64,000 nucleotides of DNA from Caballeronia ptereochthonis (GCF_001545075.1 NZ_FCOB02000030.1:1-64000); one strand, 5' to 3'. Shown: positions 8,131 through 17,092, numbered from the stretch's first letter. A program made the numbers and translations. Notes: generated by a model not told the origin, from the sequence alone.

Positions 8131-9570
8131 TCACCACGTTTCGCGCATCACCATCAGTCGCGCTTCGGTCATGTCCTCGATCGCATGGCGAATGCCTTCG
8201 CGGCCCAGCCCCGAGTCCTTCACGCCGCCATATGGCATGTTGTCGACGCGAAACGAAGGCACGTCATTGATCACGACGCCGCCCACTTCCAACCGATCCC
8301 ACGCTCGATGCGCATGCGCGAGCGAATCCGTGAAAATGCCCGCCTGCAGGCCGAAATCGCTGTCGTTCACGGTGTCGAGCGCCTGGTCGAAATCGTCGAA
8401 TTTCTCGAGAATCGCGACCGGGCCGAATGCTTCCTTGCGGTACAGATCGGTATCTCGTCCGACATTTTCCAGCAGCGTCGCCTCGAACATCGCGCCGTCG
8501 ACCTTGCCTCCCGCGATGATCCTCGCCCCTGCCTTGACGGCGCTTTCCATCCAGCCGGCGAGGCGCTTCGATTCCAAACCGGAAATCATCGGACCGACGA
8601 AAGTCTTCTCGTTCTTCGGATCGCCCATTTTGAGCGACTTCGTTTTCGCGATCAGCTTTTCACGGAGTGCGTCGTATAGGGACGCATGCGCGAGAATCCG
8701 CTGCACGCCGATGCAGCTCTGCCCCGATTGGTGAAACGCGCCGAACGCGAGGCGATCGACGACATAGTCGAGCTTGCCTTCCTGATCGCTGTCCACGACG
8801 GCAGCCGCATTGCCGCCAAGCTCCAGCACGACCTTCTTCTTGGCCGCCCTGGCCTTCAGATCCCAGCCGACCGCAGGCGAACCCGTGAATGACAGGAGCT
8901 TGAAGCGTTCGTCGGTCGTGAACAGATCGGCGCCGTCGCGATGAGCGGGCAAGATCGAGAAAGCGCCTTTGGGAAGATCCGTTTCCGCGAGCACTTCGCC
9001 GATGATCAGAGCGCCCACCGGCGTGCGGCTCGCGGGCTTCATCACGAACGGCGTGCCTGCGGCGATGGCGGGTGCAATCTTGTGCGCCGCAAGATTCAAA
9101 GGGAAATTGAAAGGCGAGATGAACGAGCAGGGACCGATCGGCACGCGTTTCACATAACCGTGATATCCCTTGGCGCGCGGGGAGATTTCGAGGTTCAGTA
9201 TTTCGCCGTCGATGCGCACCGATTCTTCCGCTGCTACCTTGAACGTATCGATGAGGCGCGTAACTTCGCCGCGCGAATCGTTGATCGGCTTGCCGGCTTC
9301 GATGCATAGCGCCATCGCCATTTCGTCGGCGCGCTCGCGAAAACGCTTCACGCAATGTTCGAGCACCGCCTGACGTTTGAATGGCGCGAATCCGCCGCGC
9401 ATTTCGGGCATTGCAGCCACGGCGAGACCGATTGCCTCGTCGATGGCTTTCGCATCGGCGAGCGCGACGCGCGTCGCGACTTCACCGCTGAACTTGTCGG
9501 TGACCTGGAGGTCGGTATTGGCTGCGACCGGCTCGTTGGCGAGGTAATACGGGTAAGTCGTCTTTCGCAT
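8131..9570 (-). CDS. NAD(P)-dependent aldehyde dehydrogenase
   Basis: A 479-residue member of the aldehyde dehydrogenase superfamily. The general base Glu250 lies in VVLELGGNAAA and the catalytic Cys286 in QSGQSCIG; the cofactor-binding SFTGSPAVG loop is near 227-235. It oxidises an aldehyde to a carboxylic acid in the cytoplasm. Its style (PFNFPLNLAAHK, GVKDSGLGREG) recalls the lactaldehyde/phosphonoacetaldehyde and non-phosphorylating glyceraldehyde-3-phosphate branch, but the substrate is not fixed. It appears to be a single-gene unit next to stress-response genes, so aldehyde detoxification is reasonable. Confidence 0.88.
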   Translation of the reverse strand: MRKTTYPYYLANEPVAANTDLQVTDKFSGEVATRVALADAKAIDEAIGLAVAAMPEMRGGFAPFKRQAVLEHCVKRFRERADEMAMALCIEAGKPINDSRGEVTRLIDTFKVAAEESVRIDGEILNLEISPRAKGYHGYVKRVPIGPCSFISPFNFPLNLAAHKIAPAIAAGTPFVMKPASRTPVGALIIGEVLAETDLPKGAFSILPAHRDGADLFTTDERFKLLSFTGSPAVGWDLKARAAKKKVVLELGGNAAAVVDSDQEGKLDYVVDRLAFGAFHQSGQSCIGVQRILAHASLYDALREKLIAKTKSLKMGDPKNEKTFVGPMISGLESKRLAGWMESAVKAGARIIAGGKVDGAMFEATLLENVGRDTDLYRKEAFGPVAILEKFDDFDQALDTVNDSDFGLQAGIFTDSLAHAHRAWDRLEVGGVVINDVPSFRVDNMPYGGVKDSGLGREGIRHAIEDMTEARLMVMRETW

Positions 9571-9821
9571 GGAACGCTCTCCTGGCGGGACGCCTGGTAG
9601 ACAGGAACGAGATTACCGCTTATGGGAAGTGCGTGCAGACGAAGACGAGCAAGCCATGCGCCTGCACACGGCTGGCATGCGCATGGAAGCTTCATGAGAG
9701 GCGAGTGCTTCATATTTCAGCGCACGGAAAAGCAAGGCGCGCGATTGATGGTTATTCTTTGCTTCACGGGCATGCGCCCGTTTCGCTGGATCATTCCAAT
9801 GTTCGAAGAAAGGAGGCTGTC

Positions 9822-10505
9822 GTGAGAATTCTCGTGGTTCTGACTTCGCACGATCAATTGGGAAATACGGGCCGCAAGACCGGCTTCTGGCTCGAGGAAC
9901 TGGCAGCACCGTATTACGTGTTCAAGGATGCGGGACACGATCTTGTCCTGGCTTCGCCCAAAGGCGGGCAACCGCCTCTCGACCCCAAGAGCAATGAACC
10001 TGATTTCCAGACGGACCTGACGCGACGCTTCGAGGCTGACCCAGCGGCCAGGCAGGCATTGGCCAATACCGCCAGGTTCGCGGACGTAGCGAAAGATCAG
10101 TTCGATGCAGTGTTTTATCCGGGAGGACACGGGCCGTTGTGGGATCTCGCCGAAGACCGCGACTCGATTGGCCTGATCGAACGCACGATTGCCGGGGGCA
10201 AGCCGGTGGCGCTGGTATGTCATGCGCCGGGCATGCTTCGGCACGCCAGGACGCAGGACGGCAAGCCGCTGGTTGAAGGCAAATCCGTGACGGGCTTTAC
10301 CGATAGCGAGGAGGAAGCGGTCGGACTGACGAAGGTCGTGCCTTTTCTCGTCGAAGACGAACTCAAGGCAAAGGGCGCGAATTTTTCGAAGGCCGGCGAC
10401 TGGGAACCGTATGTGCGGGAAGACGGCTTATTGCTTACCGGACAGAATCCCGCATCGTCAGGTCCGACGGCGAAGGCGCTGCTGGCGAGGCTCGGCGCAT
10501 CGTAA
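9822..10505 (+). CDS. DJ-1/PfpI family protein, Hsp31-like
   Basis: A 227-residue type 1 glutamine amidotransferase-fold protein. The nucleophile is Cys133 followed by His134 in LVCHAPGML, and an acidic residue in the FWLEE segment near residue 25 is in the position that activates the Cys in DJ-1 proteins. Members act as glyoxalase III, deglycase or chaperone. The best start is GTG at 9822, directly after AGGAGG at 9811-9816; an ATG frame from 9633 extends upstream through unconserved sequence. It is probably monocistronic. Confidence 0.88.
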   Translation: MRILVVLTSHDQLGNTGRKTGFWLEELAAPYYVFKDAGHDLVLASPKGGQPPLDPKSNEPDFQTDLTRRFEADPAARQALANTARFADVAKDQFDAVFYPGGHGPLWDLAEDRDSIGLIERTIAGGKPVALVCHAPGMLRHARTQDGKPLVEGKSVTGFTDSEEEAVGLTKVVPFLVEDELKAKGANFSKAGDWEPYVREDGLLLTGQNPASSGPTAKALLARLGAS

Positions 10506-10616
10506 TTCGACGATTGCAAAAAAGACCGGCGGAGTTGTCGATAAGCTGCGCCTTCGATAAGATCCGCCGCCACGATTTCCCGCAATGCCGACAATCAAGC
10601 TATGGCCTGCCCGCCC

Positions 10617-11138
10617 TCAGGCGATAAGAAACGGCGTGCGGTCTTCGACCGATGCCAGCCATGCGGGCGCGCGGCCACGGCCGCTCCATGTCGCGCCGGT
10701 TTGCGGATCGAGATAAAGAGCCGGTTGAGGACCGCGCGGCTGGCCCTTTCCTTTGCGCTTGCCCGCGACGCGTGTCTTTGCTTTGGCCTTGCTTTGGGTC
10801 TTGCTTTGAGTCTTGCTTGATGCCTTGCCCACATTCACTGCATATTTGCTGCGGTCTTTGGCCTTGGCGATCCATGCAGGCGCGCGCCCGCGTCCGCTCC
10901 AGGTCGCACCGGTTTTCGGATCCTGATAAGCCACGGTGCCTTGTTTGCGTGACGAGTTCGTCCGTCCTGATTTCTTTCCCGAACCCGTGTACTTCTCGAT
11001 GTCCGAGATCGTCAGGCTATGGCGCGACATCAATTCATGGATCTTTTGCAACGCACTCTCGGATTGCTTTGCGACGAGCGCGTCGGCTTTCGCTTGAAGT
11101 GCTTCGATACGTGCCTGAATGCTTTCGAGCGTCGACAT
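10617..11138 (-). CDS. H-NS family nucleoid protein with two DNA-binding modules
   Basis: A 173-residue DNA-binding protein. Residues 1-50 form a short coiled-coil oligomerisation segment. The AT-hook-like motif TWSGRGRAPAW occurs twice, at 79-89 and again at 150-160, joined by a Lys/Ser/Thr-rich linker (about 105-135). Usual Burkholderia H-NS/BpH3-like proteins are about 100 residues with one such motif. The second copy is most simply an internal duplication of the C-terminal domain. It would silence or bridge AT-rich DNA. Confidence 0.88.
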   Translation of the reverse strand: MSTLESIQARIEALQAKADALVAKQSESALQKIHELMSRHSLTISDIEKYTGSGKKSGRTNSSRKQGTVAYQDPKTGATWSGRGRAPAWIAKAKDRSKYAVNVGKASSKTQSKTQSKAKAKTRVAGKRKGKGQPRGPQPALYLDPQTGATWSGRGRAPAWLASVEDRTPFLIA

Positions 11139-11476
11139 GATTTACCCCTATCGATTGTTGTTTCGCACTATGCCATGCACATGCGAGACGCGCTAGAGGT
11201 AATTCTTGTAAATGCGCCGAAAACAAGCGGCTAAAGCAATAGATAAGACTTTCCTGAGAATGTAAGCCGGGACACACATGATGGCTTTTTTCCATTCTTC
11301 ATTCAAAGATGCGATGATCGCCTCAAGAGTGCTTTCGAATCTTCATCGCATGAATGGGTTCCGTTGGCTTTCGGCCAATTCTTCCAAACAAGCCAATCGA
11401 ATCGGGCGCAATTCGAAAACATGGCGCTATTTCATGTTGGAGATCGAGTTTCGTTGCGGAGCAGGAAAACCGCGGG
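11139..11476. other. Intergenic region, 338 bases
   Basis: This region is less GC-rich than its surroundings and holds no open frame with recognisable sequence. It lies upstream of the H-NS gene and so presumably contains its promoter. I saw no convincing -35/-10 pair, repeat or terminator. Confidence 0.5.
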
Positions 11477-11815
11477 CTAACTTCCGCGATACGTCCCGAA
11501 GCTCCACGGCGAACACAGCAGCGGCACGTGATAGTGCTGCGTCGCATCCGCCAGCGTGAAGCGCACGGGCACGACGTCAGCGAAAACGTCCGGCGTCTTG
11601 AAGTAATCCGCCACCCAGAACCTCAATTCGAAATCTCCCGCGCGAGCCTGCGCGGCGGGCAGAATCGGCGCGTCGGTGCGTCCGTCGCGATTGGTGCGTG
11701 TGCGGGCGATGAGCGTCGGGGGCTGCGTGCCGATGTCGAACAGTTCGATCTGCATGCCGGCTGCGGGCTTGCCGAGCGCGACGTCGAGCACATGAGTGGT
11801 GATGCCTGCGGCCAT
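11477..11815 (-). CDS. uraH: 5-hydroxyisourate hydrolase (cytosolic)
   Basis: A 112-residue transthyretin-like enzyme that hydrolyses 5-hydroxyisourate, the product of urate oxidation, to OHCU. The family residues are present: His8 in TTHVLD, Arg in TNRDGR (43-46), His96 in HYHVPLL and the C-terminal YRGS. There is no signal peptide. The ATG at 11815 follows AGGAGA, while the frame opening at 11881 runs into the upstream gene. It is the last gene of a carrier, exported paralogue and uraH operon, and its partner uraD lies at 15107. Confidence 0.93.
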   Translation of the reverse strand: MAAGITTHVLDVALGKPAAGMQIELFDIGTQPPTLIARTRTNRDGRTDAPILPAAQARAGDFELRFWVADYFKTPDVFADVVPVRFTLADATQHYHVPLLCSPWSFGTYRGS

Positions 11816-11850
11816 GATGTTGAGTCTCCTGATCGAGCGTTTCGTTTCGT

Positions 11851-12375
11851 TCAACTGCCGCGGTAGTAGTTGTAACTCCACGGACCAAACAGTACCGGCA
11901 AATGAATGCGCTGACTGACATCGGTAATGCGAAAGCGCAGCGGGATCTTCGAGAGAAAGAGCGGCTGCGGCAGATTCGCCTTGCGCGCGGCGAAGTATTC
12001 GTCCGCGTGCAGCAGCAGTTCATACGTGCCGGCACGATACGTATCGCCGATCAGCAGCGGCGGCTCGCTGCGGCCGCTTGCGGCGAGCGTGATCGTCTGC
12101 AGGAGCTTCGAGCGGCCGTCTTCGATGGAGAAGAGTTCCACGCGCATGCCTGCCGCGGGCGCGCCGTGCCAGGTGTCGAGCCCGTGCATGGTCAGACGCG
12201 GGCTGAGGCCGTCCTGCTGCACCGGACCCGAAGTCTGATTCGGCGCGGGCGACGTCGGCGCATCGGCTGCCAGCGCGCTTTTTGCCATCAGCATGCCGCC
12301 GCCCAACGCGACCGATTGCAGGGCAAAGCGGCGGCGGCCGAGATCGAAATCGGGGAAAGTGTTCTTGTCGCTCAT
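11851..12375 (-). CDS. Tat-exported transthyretin-like protein, 5-hydroxyisourate hydrolase paralogue
   Basis: A 174-residue protein whose first 38 residues look like a twin-arginine signal: LGRRRFALQ, a hydrophobic stretch, then SALAADA. The mature part has the transthyretin-like fold signatures: His64 in LTMHGLD, Arg102 in ASGRSEPP, His158 in RIHLPVL and C-terminal YRGS. The TNRDGR segment of the cytosolic enzyme is altered. It starts one base after the carrier gene ends and 35 bases before uraH. A periplasmic step on 5-hydroxyisourate or a related ureide is inferred; activity is not certain. Confidence 0.82.
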   Translation of the reverse strand: MSDKNTFPDFDLGRRRFALQSVALGGGMLMAKSALAADAPTSPAPNQTSGPVQQDGLSPRLTMHGLDTWHGAPAAGMRVELFSIEDGRSKLLQTITLAASGRSEPPLLIGDTYRAGTYELLLHADEYFAARKANLPQPLFLSKIPLRFRITDVSQRIHLPVLFGPWSYNYYRGS

Positions 12376-12376
12376 G

Positions 12377-13717
12377 TCATGCCTCCTGCCTGTTGCCGAG
12401 CTTGCGGACGCCCACGATCACGAGCACCGCGGCCATGATCTCGATGACGGCCACGATATAGAGTCCCGTCGTGACCTTGCCCGTTGCGTTCTTGATGAGG
12501 CCCATCACGTAGGGTGCGCCGAAGCCCGCGAGGTTGGAGACCGAGTTGATGAGCGCCACGCCGACCGCCGCCGCGCTGCCCGCCAGATAGCGGTTCGGCA
12601 ACTGCCAGAACACGGGGATCGCGCTCATGGTGCCGACGAGCGAAGCGGTCATGGCCAGCAGTGCGATGACGGGCGATACCGTATCGGCACCCATCAGCAC
12701 CGCGAGCACCGCCATCGATACGCCGCCCGCGATCGCCGCGCCGCTGAAGTGCCAGCGCACCTCGTTGCTGCGGTCGGAATGCGCGCCGTTGACGATCATG
12801 CCGAGCGCGCCGCACAGATAGGCCAGCGCGGCGATCCAGCCGACCGCCATCGGCGTGCCGATGCCGACATCCTTGATGACGGTGGGAATCCAGAACGTGA
12901 GCGTCGAGTTGGCGCAGAGCAGGCAGAAGAAGATCGCGATGAGAAGCCACACCTTGCGGTTGGTGAACAGCGTGCGCCAGTCGTGGCCGCGTTCGCCCAT
13001 GGCGGCGTTGTCGCGTTGCAGTGCCTCGAGCACGACGCGCTTTTCATCGTCGCTGAGCCAGCGCGCCTGCTCCGGCTTGTCGGTCATGTAGAACCACGCG
13101 AAAATGCCGGCGAGTACCGAGGGGATGCCTTCGAGCACGAAGAGCCACTGCCAGCCGTGCATGCCGTGCACGCCGCCCATCGACGTCATGATCCAGCCCG
13201 CGAGCGGGCCGCCGAGCACGCCCGCGATCGCCGACGCCGACATGAACGTGCCGAAGGCTCGCGCGCGGCGCTGCGACGGATACCAGTAAGTGAGGTAAAG
13301 GATCACGCCCGGATAGAAGCCGGCCTCGAACGCACCGAGCAGAAAGCGCAGGATATAGAACTGCGTGGGCGTGGCGACATGCGTCTGCAGCATGCAGATG
13401 ACGCCCCAGCAGATGGTGATGCGCATGATCGTCTTCTTCGCGCCGATCTTCTGCAGCAGCATGTTCGACGGCACTTCGAACAGGAAGTAGCCGAGAAAGA
13501 AGATGCCCGCGCCGAGACCATATACCGCCTCGCTGAAATGCAGGGTGTCCAGCATCTGCAGCTTGGCGAAGCCGATGTTCACGCGATCCAGCCACGCGAG
13601 GACCCACAGCACGCCGAGAAACGGCAGCAGGCGCCATGAGACCTTGCGATAGACGCCTGCTTCGGCGCTTTCCGCCTCGCTCGCGAATGCCGGCATCTCC
13701 TGTTTGATAAGCGACAT
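12377..13717 (-). CDS. MFS transporter, ACS family, in the urate-degradation operon
   Basis: A 446-residue twelve-helix carrier with DRVNIGFAK in the first helix, closely similar in layout to the carrier at 207-1520. The ATG at 13717 follows GAAAGGAG. It is the first gene of the operon with two 5-hydroxyisourate hydrolase-type genes and diverges from a LysR gene. Import of urate, a urate oxidation product or a ureide is inferred from this context; ACS carriers in general move organic anions with protons or sodium. Confidence 0.88.
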   Translation of the reverse strand: MSLIKQEMPAFASEAESAEAGVYRKVSWRLLPFLGVLWVLAWLDRVNIGFAKLQMLDTLHFSEAVYGLGAGIFFLGYFLFEVPSNMLLQKIGAKKTIMRITICWGVICMLQTHVATPTQFYILRFLLGAFEAGFYPGVILYLTYWYPSQRRARAFGTFMSASAIAGVLGGPLAGWIMTSMGGVHGMHGWQWLFVLEGIPSVLAGIFAWFYMTDKPEQARWLSDDEKRVVLEALQRDNAAMGERGHDWRTLFTNRKVWLLIAIFFCLLCANSTLTFWIPTVIKDVGIGTPMAVGWIAALAYLCGALGMIVNGAHSDRSNEVRWHFSGAAIAGGVSMAVLAVLMGADTVSPVIALLAMTASLVGTMSAIPVFWQLPNRYLAGSAAAVGVALINSVSNLAGFGAPYVMGLIKNATGKVTTGLYIVAVIEIMAAVLVIVGVRKLGNRQEA

Positions 13718-13815
13718 GGTTTCTCCTTTCCAGTCGGATTGGGTCGCGCGGGGCAAGCCGTGCGCTCGGTTGCAAGCAAGTATAGAAACGGCCAAAAAAT
13801 CGGGAACGGGGGACG

Positions 13816-13910
13816 GGCCAATAGGCCCCATAGCAACGCGTATATAGCTTGCAAAGCCTTGTGCGGCGCGGCTTCGCGGGTTCCTGAGCGGGGCCTTTCC
13901 GGACCTATGG
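13816..13910. promoter_or_regulatory. Shared motif in the carrier/LysR divergent promoter region
   Basis: GGCCAATAGG at 13816-13825 recurs exactly at 14997-15006 ahead of uraD. A related inverted copy, CCGGACCTATGG, lies at 13899-13910. The arrangement suggests binding sites for the LysR protein encoded at 14006. The match is short and could be chance. Confidence 0.4.
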
Positions 13911-14005
13911 ATTACCCTAGCGTCGTGCTTGCGAAGCGGCTCGAACCGCGCCGGCTGGCAGAATAGCGGCGCATCCTTGCGCATCAACCGGGCACGGAAC
14001 TCATC

Positions 14006-14953
14006 ATGAATCGCACCGACGATCCATTCGATACTTATCTGCTGCGCGTGCTGTGCACGCTGATCGCCGAGCGCAGCGTGTCACGCACGGCGATTCGTAT
14101 GAACCAGTCGCAGCCGGCCATCAGCTCGGCGCTCAAGCGGCTGCGCGCGATCTTCAACGACCCGCTGCTCACGCGCGAAAAGAACGTGATGGTGCCCACG
14201 GAGCGCGCCATTCAACTGGCACAGAGCGCGCAGGCCGCATTGAGCGCGCTCGACAACCTGCTCGTATCGGATGACCATTTCGATCCCGCGACCACGGAGC
14301 AAAGCTTCACCGTGGGCATGCCCGACTATCTGGCGCCGCCTTTTTTCGCCCATGTAGTGCGTGAATTCAGGCGCGTTGCACCGCGTGCGCGCCTGATCGC
14401 GGTGCCGCTCTCGGCCGCGTTCAACTACGAACAGGCGCTCTCGGAGGGTTCGCCCGATATCGTCATCGGCAACTGGCCCAATCCACCCGAGCATCTGCAT
14501 CTGTCGGTACTGCTGGAGGACGACGTGGTGTGCGTCGTCGCGCGCGACAGCGTCTACGCCCAAGCGGGCAAGTTCGATGCCGATGACTATCTGAGCGCAT
14601 CGCATATCGTGCCGGTGCCGTATTCGCGCGATCAGCGCGGCGTCGTCGAAACCGGGCTCAGCACCATGCGCGTGCATCGGGACAATCGCGTGAGTTGCCC
14701 ATACTTCAATCTCGCGCCCAGCCTGATTCCGGGCACGGACCTGATCCTGACGACGGGGCGGCACTTCGCCAACTATCACGCGCAGCATCTGCCGCTCGCG
14801 GTGCTCGATCCGCCCATCGAATTTCCGTTCATGCGCTTCTATCAGCTGTGGCATCCGTCGCGGCATCGCACGGCTTCGCATGTATGGCTGCGCGGTATGC
14901 TGACGGCAGCCGCGCAGGAATTGCGCGCGCTGCGGGACATGCATCGCACGTAG
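14006..14953 (+). CDS. LysR family regulator of the urate-degradation locus
   Basis: A 315-residue regulator. The N-terminal helix-turn-helix includes SVSRTAIRMNQSQPAISSAL at about residues 24-43, followed by the periplasmic-binding-protein-like effector domain. The domain style (DPLLTREKN, a longer 'NodD/PcaQ-like' body) is typical of regulators sensing aromatic or ureide ligands. It diverges from the carrier/uraH operon and precedes uraD in the same direction, so it probably controls both through the shared motif. Confidence 0.88.
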   Translation: MNRTDDPFDTYLLRVLCTLIAERSVSRTAIRMNQSQPAISSALKRLRAIFNDPLLTREKNVMVPTERAIQLAQSAQAALSALDNLLVSDDHFDPATTEQSFTVGMPDYLAPPFFAHVVREFRRVAPRARLIAVPLSAAFNYEQALSEGSPDIVIGNWPNPPEHLHLSVLLEDDVVCVVARDSVYAQAGKFDADDYLSASHIVPVPYSRDQRGVVETGLSTMRVHRDNRVSCPYFNLAPSLIPGTDLILTTGRHFANYHAQHLPLAVLDPPIEFPFMRFYQLWHPSRHRTASHVWLRGMLTAAAQELRALRDMHRT

Positions 14954-14996
14954 CGGCGCCTCAATGCGTTCGCCGGCGCTATCGCATTCTGTTATG

Positions 14997-15006
14997 CGGC
15001 CAATAG
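14997..15006. promoter_or_regulatory. Second exact copy of the GGCCAATAGG motif, upstream of uraD
   Basis: This copy lies 101 bases ahead of the uraD start. It is the same ten-base word found in the divergent promoter of the carrier/uraH operon, which links both transcription units to one regulator if it is real. Confidence 0.35.
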
Positions 15007-15106
15007 GACCGGGGTTCTCGCCGCCGGGCCACGCGCTTCCTATACTCGGCACGAATCGCCTTCGACGCCAGGCGAATGCGGCGTGCCTTATAGGAGAGAG
15101 CAGTTC

Positions 15107-15652
15107 ATGTCACAGTCGATCAATCTGGAACCGGTCAACGCGCTGGATCACACGGCCTTCGTCGGCGCGTTTGCAAGCGTGTTCGAGCATTTTCCGCGAG
15201 CGGCGGAAGACGCGTGGAACGAGCGGCCATTCGCATCCGCGACGGCTTTGCATGATGCGATGATGGACGTCATCCGCAAGCTCGATACTCAAGGCCAGCG
15301 CGATTTCCTCAACCTGCACCCGCTTCTGTCCGGCGCGAACATTCGTGCCGGAACGATGACGGCGGATTCGAACGCCGAGCAAAAGAGCGCGGGACTCGAC
15401 GCCATGTCGAACGAGGACGAAGCCACGCTCGACAAGCTCAACGCGGCCTATCTCGAGCGGCATGGCTTTCCGTTCATCATCTGCGTGCGGCATTACACGC
15501 GGGAAGGCATATTCAGCGCGCTGGAACGCCGCATCACGCGCAACACGCAGCAGGAGATGGATGAGGCGCTCGCGCAGATCGCGGCGATCACACGGGCGCG
15601 CCTGAATGCGCGTCTGAGCACGCTGAACCTAATGGAGCTCAGGCGAGCCTGA
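15107..15652 (+). CDS. uraD: 2-oxo-4-hydroxy-4-carboxy-5-ureidoimidazoline (OHCU) decarboxylase
   Basis: A 181-residue enzyme that converts OHCU to S-allantoin, the step after 5-hydroxyisourate hydrolase. The catalytic His71 lies in NLHPLL, and the signature GFPFIICVRHYTREG spans 120-134. The ATG at 15107 is preceded by AGGAGAG at 15092-15098; the frame extends upstream to 15083 but without a ribosome site. It is transcribed alone after the LysR gene and ends in a terminator that overlaps its stop codon. Urate oxidase and allantoinase genes are not in the window. Confidence 0.93.
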   Translation: MSQSINLEPVNALDHTAFVGAFASVFEHFPRAAEDAWNERPFASATALHDAMMDVIRKLDTQGQRDFLNLHPLLSGANIRAGTMTADSNAEQKSAGLDAMSNEDEATLDKLNAAYLERHGFPFIICVRHYTREGIFSALERRITRNTQQEMDEALAQIAAITRARLNARLSTLNLMELRRA

Positions 15653-15672
15653 CGGCGGCTCAGGCTCGCTTT
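15643..15672. terminator. Terminator overlapping the uraD stop codon
   Basis: GCGAGCCTGA (15643-15652) and TCAGGCTCGC (15660-15669) form a perfect 10-bp stem followed by TTT. It lies between convergent genes and so can serve both directions. Confidence 0.7.
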
Positions 15673-15676
15673 CACG

Positions 15677-16123
15677 TTATTGAGCCGCGTTCCAGGTATG
15701 CGCGGTGGTTCGCCACTTGCCGTCCGCGCCCTTGATCATCACCTTGAGCAGCACGCCTTTATAGGGCGTCTTCTTGCCGTCCTTCTCCACGACGGCGGTC
15801 CAGTTCGCGGTTTCATACATGACGTTGCCCACGCGTTTCGCGTGAACGACGTCGATCGTATGATCGTGCGCGCCGGCATCGAAGTAGCTTTGAAAAAGCT
15901 TTTCGATATCCGCGCGTCCCTGAACCGTCTTGCCGTTGCCCGGCGAAACAACGGCCTTCTCGTCGTACATGACGGCGAGTCCGTGAGCGTCTCCCTTGTT
16001 GAATGCCGCATTCCAGCTAGTGTTCGCCTCGTCGACTGTCTTGTCGTGCTGGGCGAAAGCCGGTTGCGAAGCGACGAGCGCGAACAGCACGCACGCGCCA
16101 CAATGCCTTAAGGACTTGTTCAT
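15677..16123 (-). CDS. Secreted SnoaL/NTF2-like protein (SgcJ/EcaC type)
   Basis: A 148-residue protein with a Sec signal peptide ending near VASQPAFAQ (residue 25). The rest is an NTF2-like cone fold of the SgcJ/EcaC (DUF4440) type, with WNAAFNKGDAHGLAVMY and a C-terminal KWRTTAHTWN. Members are small ligand-binding or isomerase-like proteins, and a specific role cannot be given. It is a single gene converging with uraD. Confidence 0.75.
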   Translation of the reverse strand: MNKSLRHCGACVLFALVASQPAFAQHDKTVDEANTSWNAAFNKGDAHGLAVMYDEKAVVSPGNGKTVQGRADIEKLFQSYFDAGAHDHTIDVVHAKRVGNVMYETANWTAVVEKDGKKTPYKGVLLKVMIKGADGKWRTTAHTWNAAQ

Positions 16124-16317
16124 CACGTATCTCCAATGGCGAAATCGCAGATCCGGACGATGTGCGGAAGCGCGCGCGGGCGGCGAAAAACTCGAGCACC
16201 GCGTGGCCGGCGCGGGTATTCGAGTTGGTTTCAGTCGCCCGTCTGCGCGTGGAGTATAGGAAGCGGCGTCGCCGTAATCAATTAACGGAGAGATGTCATT
16301 CGCCCTTGCAGGGAACG

Positions 16318-16857
16318 TCACCGAGCGGCGCACACGCGCGGCACGCGATGAAAATTGCGATCGAAATAGATGAGGCCGTCGCCATCGTCGCGTACGCGGA
16401 CCGCCCTGGCTTCGACGAACATCACCGAGTGCGATCCCACTTCCTTCGCTTCGACGATGGTCCCTTGCAGGCTCGCAAGCGCATCGCGCAAAACGGGTAC
16501 GCCGTGGGTGCCTTCTTCCCAGACGGGCAAGGAGAAGCGCTCCTGCATCGACAACTGCGTGAGGCCGGCGAAGTGCCGCGCGATCTCTTCGAAGTGGCCG
16601 GGCAACACGTTCACGCACACGTGACGATTGCCCACGAACGCCGCGTGCATCGTGCTCGAGCGATTGATGCACACGAGCAGCGTGGGCGGCGCATCGGTGA
16701 CCGAGCACACCGCACTCGCGGTGATGCCGCAGCGTCCCTGTGAGCCGGCTGTCGTAATGACATTCACGGCGGCGCCGAGGTGTGCCATAGCCTGACGAAA
16801 CTGCTTGCGCACGGGCTCGATATCATCGCGTGCTGCGTGGCTGGGCTTGGCGGACAT
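16318..16857 (-). CDS. Flavin reductase domain protein (HpaC/RutF-like)
   Basis: A 179-residue flavin:NAD(P)H reductase. Typical elements are GAAVNVITT, the ITASAVCSVTDAPPTLLVCINR segment that binds flavin, and HVCVNVLP. Such proteins supply reduced FMN or FAD to a partner monooxygenase. No partner oxygenase is adjacent. The ATG at 16857 follows AGGAGA and is preferred to the longer frame to 17010. The protein ends at VPRVCAAR. Confidence 0.85.
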   Translation of the reverse strand: MSAKPSHAARDDIEPVRKQFRQAMAHLGAAVNVITTAGSQGRCGITASAVCSVTDAPPTLLVCINRSSTMHAAFVGNRHVCVNVLPGHFEEIARHFAGLTQLSMQERFSLPVWEEGTHGVPVLRDALASLQGTIVEAKEVGSHSVMFVEARAVRVRDDGDGLIYFDRNFHRVPRVCAAR

Positions 16858-17092
16858 CGCTTCGTCTCCTGTTCGTTTCATGTTTGTACTGTGTATATCA
16901 AGGCTTGATTCAAGCGTACGCGCGAGGCCGCACAAAGAGAATCGGCACGATCCGCAGACGTGCCTGGCGTCGTTACCGAGCGCACTAAAGGTTTTACCGA
17001 TCCGGCGCATTCGCGGTAGGAAAGTACTTTCTCCGCGAATTTCGGCCGATGGTCCGGGCGCATGAGCTCACGATCGGCGCTACGATCGCGGC

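Noticed and set aside
12293..13639. A 448-codon plus-strand frame over the MFS carrier
   Set aside because: The minus strand encodes a twelve-helix carrier with a strong ribosome site; the plus frame is charged and low-complexity.
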